64,000 nucleotides of DNA, from the NCBI RefSeq assembly GCF_009857475.1, contig NZ_WWCJ01000017.1, positions 49,214-113,213 of the forward strand. Direction: 5' to 3'. This document shows, piece after piece, positions 16,114-24,739 of this stretch. The first letter of the stretch is position 1. Every line of letters begins with the position of its first letter. The notes under the pieces were generated by a model, which searched no databases, was not told where the DNA came from, and saw nothing but the letters and a program-made list of their open reading frames with translations. The position numbers were made by a program, and so were the translations under genes. This stretch comes from Pseudoduganella guangdongensis (lineage in GTDB: Bacteria > Pseudomonadota > Gammaproteobacteria > Burkholderiales > Burkholderiaceae_D).

Positions 16114-16458
16114 TCAGCCCAGGACGGGCGGAGCGCGCGGGCTGGCAGCAGCCCAGGTATGGAGGGGGGATGGGGATTGGTAGAACAGTTCCGGCCGTGC
16201 CCGGGGCATCTCGGCAACGATCCATTGCGCTGGCGGGATTTCCAGCAGCGGCAAATCGGACTGCAACTGGCAGAAGGGACACTTGTCCATATGATTGGCG
16301 TGCTGCCCCGGCGCCGGGTGGTCGCTCACAGCATGGACGGCAGCCTGCGCGCTCACGTGGGAATGAATGCGGGCCAGGGTTGGCATCAATGCCGCCACCA
16401 GCATGGCGATGCACAGCAGCCATGCGAGGTAAGTCCGGTGATGTCGCCTAAGGTCCAT
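16114..16458 (-). CDS. DUF2946 family protein
   Basis: Short exported or membrane protein (114 aa) with an N-terminal hydrophobic helix (about residues 10-28), His-rich stretches (HSHVSAQAAVH, HPAPGQHANH) and the family's CPFC motif, consistent with metal binding in the periplasm. It lies 79 bases upstream of the TonB receptor gene on the same strand and is probably co-transcribed with it. The exact role is unknown. Confidence 0.75.
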   Translation of the reverse strand: MDLRRHHRTYLAWLLCIAMLVAALMPTLARIHSHVSAQAAVHAVSDHPAPGQHANHMDKCPFCQLQSDLPLLEIPPAQWIVAEMPRARPELFYQSPSPLHTWAAASPRAPPVLG

Positions 16459-16529
16459 AACGGGATTCTAGGGACTTAAGAAATTGACTACAATTGACTT
16501 TTGGTGATTGGGTGACCTGGATCAATTTT

Positions 16530-18224
16530 GTGAAGCATCTTGTAAAACTAAGACTCGCGCTGGCTCTCGCCATTGCATTCTGCTGCATCAGCGCCCCAGC
16601 AAACGCATATGAATTCGAGAACGCGGTACCGCTCACGCTAGGCATGCAGTCTGGTGCGCCTTATGTGTCGGGGGCCAGGATCCAGCTGAAGGGGCACGAA
16701 GTTGATATCGCCATCACCCTCAAGAACGACACCAGGCGGACGCAGAAGGTGGGCTTTTATGCCGCGACACCCTTGTTCGAGTACTTCGGCGAAGGTGAAG
16801 AGTATGGCGACAAGACCTTCCCCGAATTGACGGCGACGCTGGATGGCAAGGCATTGACCGTAGCACGCTACCCACACACCTACTTTCTGGGCCGGGACAT
16901 GGGCCCATACCTGCGCAAAGCGCAACTCAAGGACTGGCAGTCGCAGCTCACTTATGGATGGAGCGGTCGGATCGCGCCTGAATCCACAGCGATCCAGACC
17001 GTCCGCTATTCCGCGCTGCCCAGGTTCGGCCTGGAAACCATCGACCACGAAAACCTGACCCGGCTGGTACAACAGCACTGCGGACAGCCGGACGAACTGC
17101 GCCAGCTCCTGAAAGGTCTCGCGCCGGAAGAAACGCAGGTATTCGCCGAAGTGTTTGAATTCCCCCTGCCGCTCCTGAAGCTGCAGGATACGCAGGTGAG
17201 CATCAGCCAGCCCGCCAAGCGATGGATGGGGACACGGCCAGTCGCTGCCCTCGCCTGCGGATTCGACGGACCGCTGCATTTACCGTCCGAGGGGACGATA
17301 CACGGCGCCAACCACGCGCTCTCCATCCTGGTCGTATCGCTGCTGGCAAGCGCACCCGAGGAAGGTAAAGAAAACGCCATGCCGGCGACCCAATTCAAAG
17401 TCGGCAACGTGACGATCAGCGAGGACAGCGAACGGGTACGCGTGCAAGCGGAACCGCCGATCACGCTGCAAACCCTGCCCGCCGGCCGCATCTGGCCGCC
17501 GCTGCAGCTTGACGAATCAGGACGCATCCACGCCGGCGCGCTGATCGTCGATCCCGCCAGTGGCAAACACCTTAGCACCCGGCCAGGCGCTGCCCTGCTG
17601 CCGAATGGACTGGAAGTCAGCGACACCCCCACCGGCTACGCGCTGCGCCATGGGCGCGGCCGCTGCACGGTCTCCTATAAAGAGCTGGGCGCGCCGGCCG
17701 GGCGCTCGCCGCTGGCAGCGCTGCAAGCCTACAACGTGCAATTCTCCGCATCGAGCAGCACAGTGCTCGCCCTGGTGACCGACTTCCTGCAAGACGGACA
17801 GACACGCTACCACGTGCAGCGCATCGATCCCGCCACCTGCAAGAGCAAACGCACGGCCAGACTCGGCGACCCGGACCTGCTGGTGGAACTGGGATATTCG
17901 CGCCGTGGCGGCTGGTGGATCACCGGCTCCACCGAGCAGACCCTGATGGCCTCAAGGGACGGGGCCAAATGGCGCCGCATCCAACTGCCGGCAGACTTGT
18001 CGTCCCTAATCAGTAGCTACTTGGTAGACGACAAACAGATCTGGCTCGCCGGCATCCTGGGCGACATGGACCAACACCCGCATCTGCTGGTCTACTCGGC
18101 GGACGGCGGCAATAGCTGGACCAGCCTGAAAGCCAAGGATCCCCTGCTCGACAAACTTCCCGCCGGCTGGCTGGAAGGCCAGCGCAGGAAGGTGGTCCCT
18201 ACTGAGTCACTAGCAAATCAATAG
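16530..18224 (+). CDS. Exported Asp-box (BNR) protein next to VgrG1
   Basis: Predicted periplasmic or secreted protein of unknown function, 564 aa from the GTG at 16530. That start gives a good signal peptide (MKHLVKLRLALALAIAFCC to ANA); an upstream TTG at 16494 would spoil it. The N-terminal part (from YEFENAVPLTLG) looks like a beta-rich DUF4424-like region. Near the C-terminus are two Asp-box motifs, SRDGAKWR (about 475-482) and SADGGNSW (about 523-530), typical of BNR beta-propellers. It ends 12 bases before the vgrG1 region, so it may belong to that effector island, though vgrG1 seems to have its own promoter motif. Confidence 0.7.
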   Translation: MKHLVKLRLALALAIAFCCISAPANAYEFENAVPLTLGMQSGAPYVSGARIQLKGHEVDIAITLKNDTRRTQKVGFYAATPLFEYFGEGEEYGDKTFPELTATLDGKALTVARYPHTYFLGRDMGPYLRKAQLKDWQSQLTYGWSGRIAPESTAIQTVRYSALPRFGLETIDHENLTRLVQQHCGQPDELRQLLKGLAPEETQVFAEVFEFPLPLLKLQDTQVSISQPAKRWMGTRPVAALACGFDGPLHLPSEGTIHGANHALSILVVSLLASAPEEGKENAMPATQFKVGNVTISEDSERVRVQAEPPITLQTLPAGRIWPPLQLDESGRIHAGALIVDPASGKHLSTRPGAALLPNGLEVSDTPTGYALRHGRGRCTVSYKELGAPAGRSPLAALQAYNVQFSASSSTVLALVTDFLQDGQTRYHVQRIDPATCKSKRTARLGDPDLLVELGYSRRGGWWITGSTEQTLMASRDGAKWRRIQLPADLSSLISSYLVDDKQIWLAGILGDMDQHPHLLVYSADGGNSWTSLKAKDPLLDKLPAGWLEGQRRKVVPTESLANQ

Positions 18225-18238
18225 TTTTCGACGGAGGT

Positions 18239-18254
18239 GCGCACGATTGAAATC
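18239..18254 (+). promoter_or_regulatory. T6SS-associated motif, copy 1 (GCGCACGATTGAAATC)
   Basis: This 16-mer is identical to the copy at 28007 and preceded in both cases by GGAGG. It lies 82 bases before the vgrG1 ATG. Its repeat in three other T6SS promoter regions makes a regulatory role likely, but no known consensus matches it. Confidence 0.55.
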
Positions 18255-18320
18255 ACTATTGCCGATAAAGTATTTCTACGCTGTAATGTCGATCCGTATG
18301 ATTATCGAAAAAACAATCAC

Positions 18321-21254
18321 ATGCTGGATCGCATCACACAAGACACGCGCCTGCTGCGCCTGACGACGTGCGCGCCTTTGATCGTGGAGTGCGTGCGCGG
18401 TGAAGAAGCCATCGGCAAACCCTTTGTTTTCGACATCAGCACCCTCGCCACCGACGCCGCCATTCCCCTCAAAACGCTGATCGGCCAACCCGCCTTGCTG
18501 GAACTGGTGACGGCCGCCGGACCGCAGGCGCTGCGCCCCTTCCACGGCCACATCACCGCGATTGAACTGAGCGCCTCCAACGGCGGCATGGCGCGCTACA
18601 GCATGCGGGTTGAACCCTGGACCGCCTTTTTGGCGCAAAACCGCGACAGCCGCGTGTTCCAGGACCTGTCGGTATGCGACATCCTCGACGCGGTGCTGGG
18701 CAGCTGGCAAGGCCAGGGTACCCTGGTGCCCGAATGGCGCTTCGAACTGGCCGACCGCGCGGCCTACCCGAAACGCAGCCTGTGCACCCAATACCAAGAG
18801 AGCGACTGGGCCTTTGCCGAGCGTCTGATGGCCGAAGAAGGCCTGTTCTATTACTACGAGCACCGCAGCGACGGCCACGTGCTGGTCATCGCCGACCATA
18901 ACGGCGCCTTCCAGACCAACACCCAGGCCAGCGTGCGCTTCACCCAGGCTGGCGCCGTCATGCGCGAAGACAGCATGGACCGCTGGCGCCAGCAAGCCAG
19001 CCTGCTGACCGGCGAAATCGCCCTGCAAAGCTGGGACTACCGCACACTGGGCCTGCGCCCGGCCAGCGCCGGCGGCGCCGGTGACAGTGGCCTGCCGCTC
19101 ACCGCGCGCGACGTGCCCGGCGCCTACGCCTACACCAGCCGCGAACACGGCCAGCGCCTGGCCGATCGCCGCCTGCAGGCGCTCGACGTGGCGCGCAACA
19201 ACGTCACCGGGGCCGGCACCGTGCGCACCATGGCCCCCGCCACCCGCTTCACCCTGCTCGGCGAACCGGCCAGCGGCGGCACCGGCGAATTCATCGCCAC
19301 CCGCGTGCTGCACCTGATGCACAACAACCTGGCAGCGCAAATGCGCTCCAATATCCAACGCGAAATCGGCCAGGCTGCACTGCAACTACTAAACGACGCC
19401 GACCTGGCCGACAGCCGCCACGCCACCGGCAGCACCATCGCCGAGCGCCCGCTATACCGCAACCGCGTGGACGCCATCGAAGCCGCCCTGCCCTACCGCA
19501 GCAGCGCGGAATGGAAGCGCCCCACCGTGCATGGCCAGCAAACCGCCGTTGTGGTCGGCCCCAGCGGCGCGCCAGTTTTCACCGACCGCGACCACCGCGT
19601 GAAAGTGCAGTTCCACTGGCAGCGCGGCGCCAGCAGCCATAGCCGCCTGGGCCCGGCCCTGCAAGCGTCCGACAGCGGCGCGCCCGCCGACGACAGCGCC
19701 GGCACCTGGGTGCGCGTCGCCACGCCGCTGGCGCCGATTGCAGGCGCAAACTGGGGCAGCAACACCCTGCCGCGCGTCGGGCAGGAAGTGCTGGTCGATT
19801 TCCTGGAAGGCGATATCGATCGCCCGGTCATCATCGGCGCCCTGTACAACGGCGCCGGCCAGGCCGACGCCCAGCACAACAAGGTCGCCGCCGGCACCGG
19901 CGCCGCCACCGGCAACGCGCCCGCCTGGTTCCCCGGCGAAGCGGGCGGCCACGCCCACCCCGCCGCCCTGTCCGGCCTGAAAAGCCAGGCCATGCAAAGC
20001 AGCCAGTCCGGCTCCGGCGCCTACAGCCAGCTGGTGTTCGACGACACGCCCGGCCAGGCGCGGGTCGCACTGCAGCGCCACGCCAAGCCGCACACCGGCA
20101 CGGCCGAACTGAACCTGGGCCACCTGCGCCACCAGACCGACAACCAGCGCCTGCACGATGCCGGTTTCGGCGCCGAACTGAAAACCGAACACGCGCTGGC
20201 ACTGCGCGCCGGGCAAGGCATGCTGCTCTCCAGCCAGGCCGCGCGCGGCGCATCCGGGCAGGTGTTGGACTCACGGCCTGCCAGCAGGCAGGTTACCGCC
20301 AGCAAGCAAAGCCAGACTTCGCTCGCCCAGCAAGCCAAGACACACAAGGCCGACCTGCCCAAGGAAGCCGAAGCTGACAAGCTGCCGGCCATTTCCGGCA
20401 TGGAGCGCACTGTAGGGATTCTTGAGGCAGACAATGGCGAAGGAGTCAAAGCCTACAACACGCCGCTGCTGCAACTGGACAGCCCCGCCGGGATCGTGGC
20501 AGCGACGCCCGCCAATGCAATACTCGCTTCAGACGTGAGCAGCAGCATTGCGGCCGGTCACGCAATCAACTTCGCCGCACAGGCCAATCTGCACCACGCC
20601 GCGCAGGGAGGCATCAGCCTTTTCACCTACGGTAAGGCCAGCGATCCCGCCAAGCCAGCCAAGGAAACCGGCTTGCACCTGCACGCGGCAAGCGGCAAGT
20701 TCAGCTCCCAAAGCCAAGAAGCTTCAACATTGCTCACGGCGGATAAATTGCTGACGGTCGCCAGCATCAACGCGGAGGTAAATGTCGCGGCCAAGCAGCA
20801 CGTCCTGCTGACGACCCAGGGGGCTGCGATCCGGATCGAAGGCGGCAATATCACCCTGAACGCTCCTGGAAAAATCGATTTCAAAGCCAGCAAGAAGGAA
20901 CTCTCTGGCGCGGCCAGCGGAGAAGCAAGCCTGCCTGCGCTGCCAAAACCGGACCAGGCGAAAAACGACATCGATCTGATGTTCCTCTACGACGACCTGG
21001 ATGCAGTCCCGGGTGCACCCTATAAAGTACGCTTTGCCGACGGCACGGTGCGCGAAGGAACGCTCGATGACAAAGGCCAGGCGCGCCTGCTGAGCGTTCC
21101 TTACGGCGAATACACCGTGGAGTTTGGCGAAGACCCGCGCGACTGGGAGCCTCCGCCACTCGAACCCGGCGAACACAAGGATCCGAAAGTACGCGAACAA
21201 GGCAGGCTGGCTATCGAACAAGCGCGCCTCGAACATGAAAGGAAGCAAGCGTGA
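18321..21254 (+). CDS. vgrG: T6SS spike protein VgrG1 with C-terminal extension
   Basis: Trimeric tail-spike protein of the T6SS that carries effectors. In order it has a gp27/gp44-like base (LDRITQDTRLLRLTT, QESDWAFAERLMAEEGLFYYYEH), the gp5 OB-fold (GTWVRVATPLAPIAGANWG; GQEVLVDFLEGDIDRPVIIG), a DUF2345 beta-helix (GGNITLNAPGKIDFKASKKE) and an ~85-residue tail with a transthyretin-like pattern (GAPYKVRFADGTVREGTLDDKGQ). The ATG at 18321 (977 aa) is chosen because the longer GTG start at 18237 would run through the repeated regulatory motif. The tail probably binds the next-encoded effector, whose GTG overlaps the stop. Confidence 0.93.
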   Translation: MLDRITQDTRLLRLTTCAPLIVECVRGEEAIGKPFVFDISTLATDAAIPLKTLIGQPALLELVTAAGPQALRPFHGHITAIELSASNGGMARYSMRVEPWTAFLAQNRDSRVFQDLSVCDILDAVLGSWQGQGTLVPEWRFELADRAAYPKRSLCTQYQESDWAFAERLMAEEGLFYYYEHRSDGHVLVIADHNGAFQTNTQASVRFTQAGAVMREDSMDRWRQQASLLTGEIALQSWDYRTLGLRPASAGGAGDSGLPLTARDVPGAYAYTSREHGQRLADRRLQALDVARNNVTGAGTVRTMAPATRFTLLGEPASGGTGEFIATRVLHLMHNNLAAQMRSNIQREIGQAALQLLNDADLADSRHATGSTIAERPLYRNRVDAIEAALPYRSSAEWKRPTVHGQQTAVVVGPSGAPVFTDRDHRVKVQFHWQRGASSHSRLGPALQASDSGAPADDSAGTWVRVATPLAPIAGANWGSNTLPRVGQEVLVDFLEGDIDRPVIIGALYNGAGQADAQHNKVAAGTGAATGNAPAWFPGEAGGHAHPAALSGLKSQAMQSSQSGSGAYSQLVFDDTPGQARVALQRHAKPHTGTAELNLGHLRHQTDNQRLHDAGFGAELKTEHALALRAGQGMLLSSQAARGASGQVLDSRPASRQVTASKQSQTSLAQQAKTHKADLPKEAEADKLPAISGMERTVGILEADNGEGVKAYNTPLLQLDSPAGIVAATPANAILASDVSSSIAAGHAINFAAQANLHHAAQGGISLFTYGKASDPAKPAKETGLHLHAASGKFSSQSQEASTLLTADKLLTVASINAEVNVAAKQHVLLTTQGAAIRIEGGNITLNAPGKIDFKASKKELSGAASGEASLPALPKPDQAKNDIDLMFLYDDLDAVPGAPYKVRFADGTVREGTLDDKGQARLLSVPYGEYTVEFGEDPRDWEPPPLEPGEHKDPKVREQGRLAIEQARLEHERKQA

Positions 21255-22813
21255 GCATTATTGACGACTGCGTCCAGTTCCTTGAAGACCTGATTCTGGG
21301 CGACTTCAACGAGGAGCAAATGGTTTCGGCCCAAGTAATTGGCGGCCTGATTTCGCTAATTCCCGTTGTCGACCAGGTGATGGACGTGCGGGACATCAGC
21401 GGCTGCCTTTACAACATCAACAAGCATGGTGGCATGTCCAAGGCCACGCTGGACCAGAAAATCACCCTCGGTTTTGCCGCCTTTGGCGTCATTCCCGAAG
21501 TGGGCAGCGCCTTCAAGACCGTATTCAAACCGCTTTACAAGGAACGTAAGGCGCTTAAGGGCGCCTTCAACGGCGGCGTCGCCATGGTCGAACGCATGCT
21601 CGGCGTAAAAAAAGGCGGTGCCGTGAAATGGGTGCGTGCGCTGGACTGGGCCGGCAATACGCAGGCAGCGATCATCAAGGCCAACTTCGCTCTGGAAAGC
21701 AGCATCCAGATGCTGGAATACATCGCCGCCGGCCATTGGTGGTGTCCTGACCATCTGGAACAACTGGCACGCGACGTTATCCCTTCCATCAAATCCCTGC
21801 GTGGCAAGCTCGCTGCCCCAATCAGGGAGGCAGCAGCCGAAATCAAGAAGTTCCTCGAGGAGCTGCTGGGCGAGCACGCCGCAGCGGTCGCACTGGCATT
21901 GGCACAAAATGCAGCGACGACTCCGCGCGGCGGCCACGGTGGCCCTACACGCAATAACGCGGTAACCCCAAGAGCCGCGCGTGACCGCCGACACGAAGTG
22001 GTTGCCGAAAAACCGCGCACCCAAGGTAAAGTCAGCGCGTCGAAGGCGGTCACGGTCACTCAGCGCTTGGCATACGAGGGCTATAAAGCCCTGAACTTTG
22101 CCGCCAAAGGCCTGATGGGCGAACATATCGTCGATCACTATGTGATCGAGAAGATGAATTGGGGTCTCGATTGGAATGTACACGATACGATTGACGTAGG
22201 ATCTAGTCGCAAAGCGGGCTGGCAGAACGACTTCAGGAAGATCAACGACAATCAAACTCCGCTTTATTTGTGCACCCCAAGCAAGCATGTGCTTCAAGCT
22301 GGTATCGACTCAGTGTGGTTCACCAATCGTGCGAAGTCCCAACAATACGCAATCGTCGAGGCCAAGGCAAATATGAATCCTGCAGCGGACTTGCTGAGCA
22401 TGCTGGGAGAAGCGAAGAGTCTGTCGGCGAGCAGTGCTGTGAATACTCCGCCGCCAGCAAAAGGAGGAAAGAAAGCTCAAACCGAGATGGTATTGCAGAT
22501 GAGCAAAAAGTGGGTCGATGATCGGATCCGCAAAGATTTCTTCCGTCTCGAAACAAAGATGTACCGAAACTACTCCCGCCACGTATTTCTTGTGACGCCA
22601 ATTCAAGCGGCCGAGCACACTGAAGTAATGACAAAAATACTTAGTGAGGGTTTGGTCGATAATCCACGTGCAGCGCAGCGATACGCAGAACAGCACGCTG
22701 AGCATAACATTCAGCGTGCGTTCACGGCTCAAGACATCGACGCTGCAGAAGCACGATATATAAAAAGCGGAAAGCCGAAGAGAAGCACAAAGCCCAGGAA
22801 ACCAAAAAAATGA
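21251..22813 (+). CDS. T6SS effector with PD-(D/E)XK DNase-like toxin domain (PoNe-like)
   Basis: Predicted antibacterial DNA-degrading toxin, 520 aa. The N-terminal 160 residues hold a hydrophobic, pre-toxin-like segment (LISLIPVVDQVMDVRDISG, 33-51). A basic Ala/Pro/Arg linker (about 220-265) follows. The C-terminal domain has an order expected of a PD-(D/E)XK fold: Glu291 (KGLMGEHIVDHY), Asp353 (GIDSVWF) and Glu370-x-Lys372 (YAIVEAKA). The gene overlaps vgrG1 by 4 bases (GTG start) and the first immunity gene by 4. The flanking DUF1910/1911 genes are the known immunity partners of PoNe toxins, which supports the assignment. Lys/Arg-rich C-terminus. DNase activity is inferred. Confidence 0.8.
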   Translation: MSIIDDCVQFLEDLILGDFNEEQMVSAQVIGGLISLIPVVDQVMDVRDISGCLYNINKHGGMSKATLDQKITLGFAAFGVIPEVGSAFKTVFKPLYKERKALKGAFNGGVAMVERMLGVKKGGAVKWVRALDWAGNTQAAIIKANFALESSIQMLEYIAAGHWWCPDHLEQLARDVIPSIKSLRGKLAAPIREAAAEIKKFLEELLGEHAAAVALALAQNAATTPRGGHGGPTRNNAVTPRAARDRRHEVVAEKPRTQGKVSASKAVTVTQRLAYEGYKALNFAAKGLMGEHIVDHYVIEKMNWGLDWNVHDTIDVGSSRKAGWQNDFRKINDNQTPLYLCTPSKHVLQAGIDSVWFTNRAKSQQYAIVEAKANMNPAADLLSMLGEAKSLSASSAVNTPPPAKGGKKAQTEMVLQMSKKWVDDRIRKDFFRLETKMYRNYSRHVFLVTPIQAAEHTEVMTKILSEGLVDNPRAAQRYAEQHAEHNIQRAFTAQDIDAAEARYIKSGKPKRSTKPRKPKK

Positions 22814-23814
22814 CTGAAATTGACTTCAATCGATTGCGCCGCCAACCCCTCATTGGCGAACAGAGCTATTTAAGTATGCTTGAATGGTTTAAAGATGATT
22901 TAGAAGAATTGCGCGAAAAGCTGGCCGAGCCCACTGACGATCCGCGCGACATCGTCGCCGGCTTAACGGCATGCGCATACCGCTACTGGAACGCTTTGCA
23001 ATTGCGGATGACCGGCGGGGACGACGTTGCATCACTTGCCCCTTACCTAACGCAAGTCGTGGAAGCCTTCGAAGACGTGGCAGTGGCATTGAATGACGTC
23101 CCGGAAGAACAGTACTATCCGCCATTTGTCCTCAATGACATGATCGACACCTATGTCGATTACTTAAACCTGCTCTCCGCTGCGGTTTTGCTTCACCGCG
23201 AGGATCTCATCCCGCGCATATACGAACTAATCGCAGAGACTGACTACGACGAGTCTGATGCTGTGATCGAAACGCTTCTAAGCTTCTACCTCCCGAACCG
23301 GCCTAAGATGGACTTCCACTTTTGGAAGCCCTACACACCACTCTTCAACGCGATCAATCAACAAGATCCAGCCGAACGTGCCAAGGGCATGGAGAAGTTT
23401 GTGAAGAACTGGTACAAGTCAATGAAAGGCGTCGCCCATTTCTGGGGCAAGCATGAACAGATTGAACCGGACTTCTCGCCATACTTTGGCTACTGGGCGA
23501 TGTGTGCGGGTGCATTCACTTATCTGCTTAACATCGATGATTCCAAGTACCGGGATGAAATGGTTTATCCCAAAGACATGGTCGAGTATGCGCGAAGCCA
23601 GCCACGTAACAGCGTCGAACTGGAAGATGGCACCTTAATCCTTCGCGTGCTTGGCGGCCAGGCATGTCCAATGGCAGGCTATTGGTTCAGCCCAGCGAAG
23701 CCAGATAGCGCTCGCCATTTCAAGAAAGATGAAATAATGCCTGTCTTCGATTCAGCTTATGGGCTAACAATCTGGCAATTGGAAAAACCGGATGAAATAC
23801 CAGATCTTCAGTAA
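22810..23814 (+). CDS. PoNi-type immunity protein, copy 1 (DUF1910/DUF1911)
   Basis: Predicted cytoplasmic protein (334 aa) that neutralises the upstream nuclease effector. The N-terminal half fits DUF1910/PoNi_N (RRQPLIGEQSYLSMLEWF; RDIVAGLTACAYRYWNALQL) and the C-terminal half fits DUF1911/PoNi_C (YFGYWAMCAGAFTYLLNIDD; DEMVYPKDMVEYAR). Its ATG overlaps the effector stop, so the pair is translationally coupled. It is almost identical in DNA to copy 3 and acidic, as expected for a binder of a basic nuclease. Confidence 0.85.
   Translation: MTEIDFNRLRRQPLIGEQSYLSMLEWFKDDLEELREKLAEPTDDPRDIVAGLTACAYRYWNALQLRMTGGDDVASLAPYLTQVVEAFEDVAVALNDVPEEQYYPPFVLNDMIDTYVDYLNLLSAAVLLHREDLIPRIYELIAETDYDESDAVIETLLSFYLPNRPKMDFHFWKPYTPLFNAINQQDPAERAKGMEKFVKNWYKSMKGVAHFWGKHEQIEPDFSPYFGYWAMCAGAFTYLLNIDDSKYRDEMVYPKDMVEYARSQPRNSVELEDGTLILRVLGGQACPMAGYWFSPAKPDSARHFKKDEIMPVFDSAYGLTIWQLEKPDEIPDLQ
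22837..23814 (+). repeat. Long direct repeat, left copy (immunity gene 1)
   Basis: The stretch from CGCCGCCAACCCCTC to the stop codon is repeated at 24767-25744, offset by exactly 1930 bases with no net insertion or deletion. Differences are scattered single bases. The two copies flank immunity gene 2, so recombination between them would delete it. Confidence 0.9.
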
Positions 23815-23868
23815 GGGTTAAGCAGCGCAAGTTTTTCGAACCAGCCATTGCTTCGGCACACTGAAGCA

Positions 23869-24717
23869 ATGGTGAACATTGCGCGCAAAAGCAAATTCAA
23901 AAAAATGAAGAAAGTTGATGATGCCGCATTCGCCAATGGTCGGCGAGAGAAGCTCCTGGACTACAAAACCTACGCAGCTGAAGCAGATGATTTGCTTGCC
24001 CGCATAGTCAAGACTAGTGATCGCCTTGCAGACCCCATCTGGTGCCAAGGCAAAGATACTGCGACCATCTTGCGCATGACTGGAGCACGCGCTGAATATG
24101 CGCTCAATCTGCTTGCACTTCAATACTCCGCTGGCATGCCTGTCGAAAGCCTTCCCGACGCATACGTGAAAGCGCTGAACTACTTTGAAGTCTATGCGAA
24201 GGTCAGCTCTCAATACAATCAAGAACAGGGCGCTTCCTACCGCTCGCCACACATTACTCTTGGCAATGCGGAATTCGTCAACGCGAATCGCCTTGTTTGC
24301 TTTGCGATCCTGCTTGGCTGCATAAACAAGCTTGGTCGCGTGGCATCGATCATTGACTATGACTGCCCCGCACGCGATGGCATGTTGGAACGTTTGCTTG
24401 GCCAGTATTTGCAAGGGCGTCAGAATTCCCTCGAATGCACGCGACGTCTGCCCTATTCCAAAACCCTGAAGATCTTTGATGCGCAAGACCGGCATCGTCC
24501 GGAAATGTTGTCCGCGTATTTGGCTGAATGGTACGCCGATAGTCGCCTCGAGCCATACTACGAAAGCTGCAAGCGCGGAAATGGCTTCACCGGCTACTGG
24601 TCCTGGGAAGCAGCTGCCATCACGGTCGTACTGGACATCGACGATACCGACTACCGGACAGCACCGTTTTACCCGCGCGACTTGGTGGACTTTGCGCGCC
24701 AAGCAGGGAACTCCTAA
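23869..24717 (+). CDS. PoNi-type immunity protein, divergent copy 2
   Basis: A 282-aa protein of the same DUF1910/DUF1911 group but clearly distant from its neighbours. The N-terminal half has ALNLLALQYSAGMPVESL and the C-terminal half has GFTGYWSWEAAAITVVLDID followed by FYPRDLVDFAR, the classic DUF1911 ending. ATG 23869 (MVNIARKSKFKKMKK) is preferred over an upstream TTG at 23848. Its basic N-terminus and different sequence suggest specificity for another toxin variant. It lies between the two near-identical copies 1 and 3. Confidence 0.82.
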   Translation: MVNIARKSKFKKMKKVDDAAFANGRREKLLDYKTYAAEADDLLARIVKTSDRLADPIWCQGKDTATILRMTGARAEYALNLLALQYSAGMPVESLPDAYVKALNYFEVYAKVSSQYNQEQGASYRSPHITLGNAEFVNANRLVCFAILLGCINKLGRVASIIDYDCPARDGMLERLLGQYLQGRQNSLECTRRLPYSKTLKIFDAQDRHRPEMLSAYLAEWYADSRLEPYYESCKRGNGFTGYWSWEAAAITVVLDIDDTDYRTAPFYPRDLVDFARQAGNS

Positions 24718-24739
24718 TAATGCCAACGCAGGCCAGGTT

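Noticed and set aside
16494..16532. TTG 16494 as start of the Asp-box protein
   Set aside because: It would place a charged and polar lead before the signal peptide; the GTG at 16530 gives a normal signal sequence.
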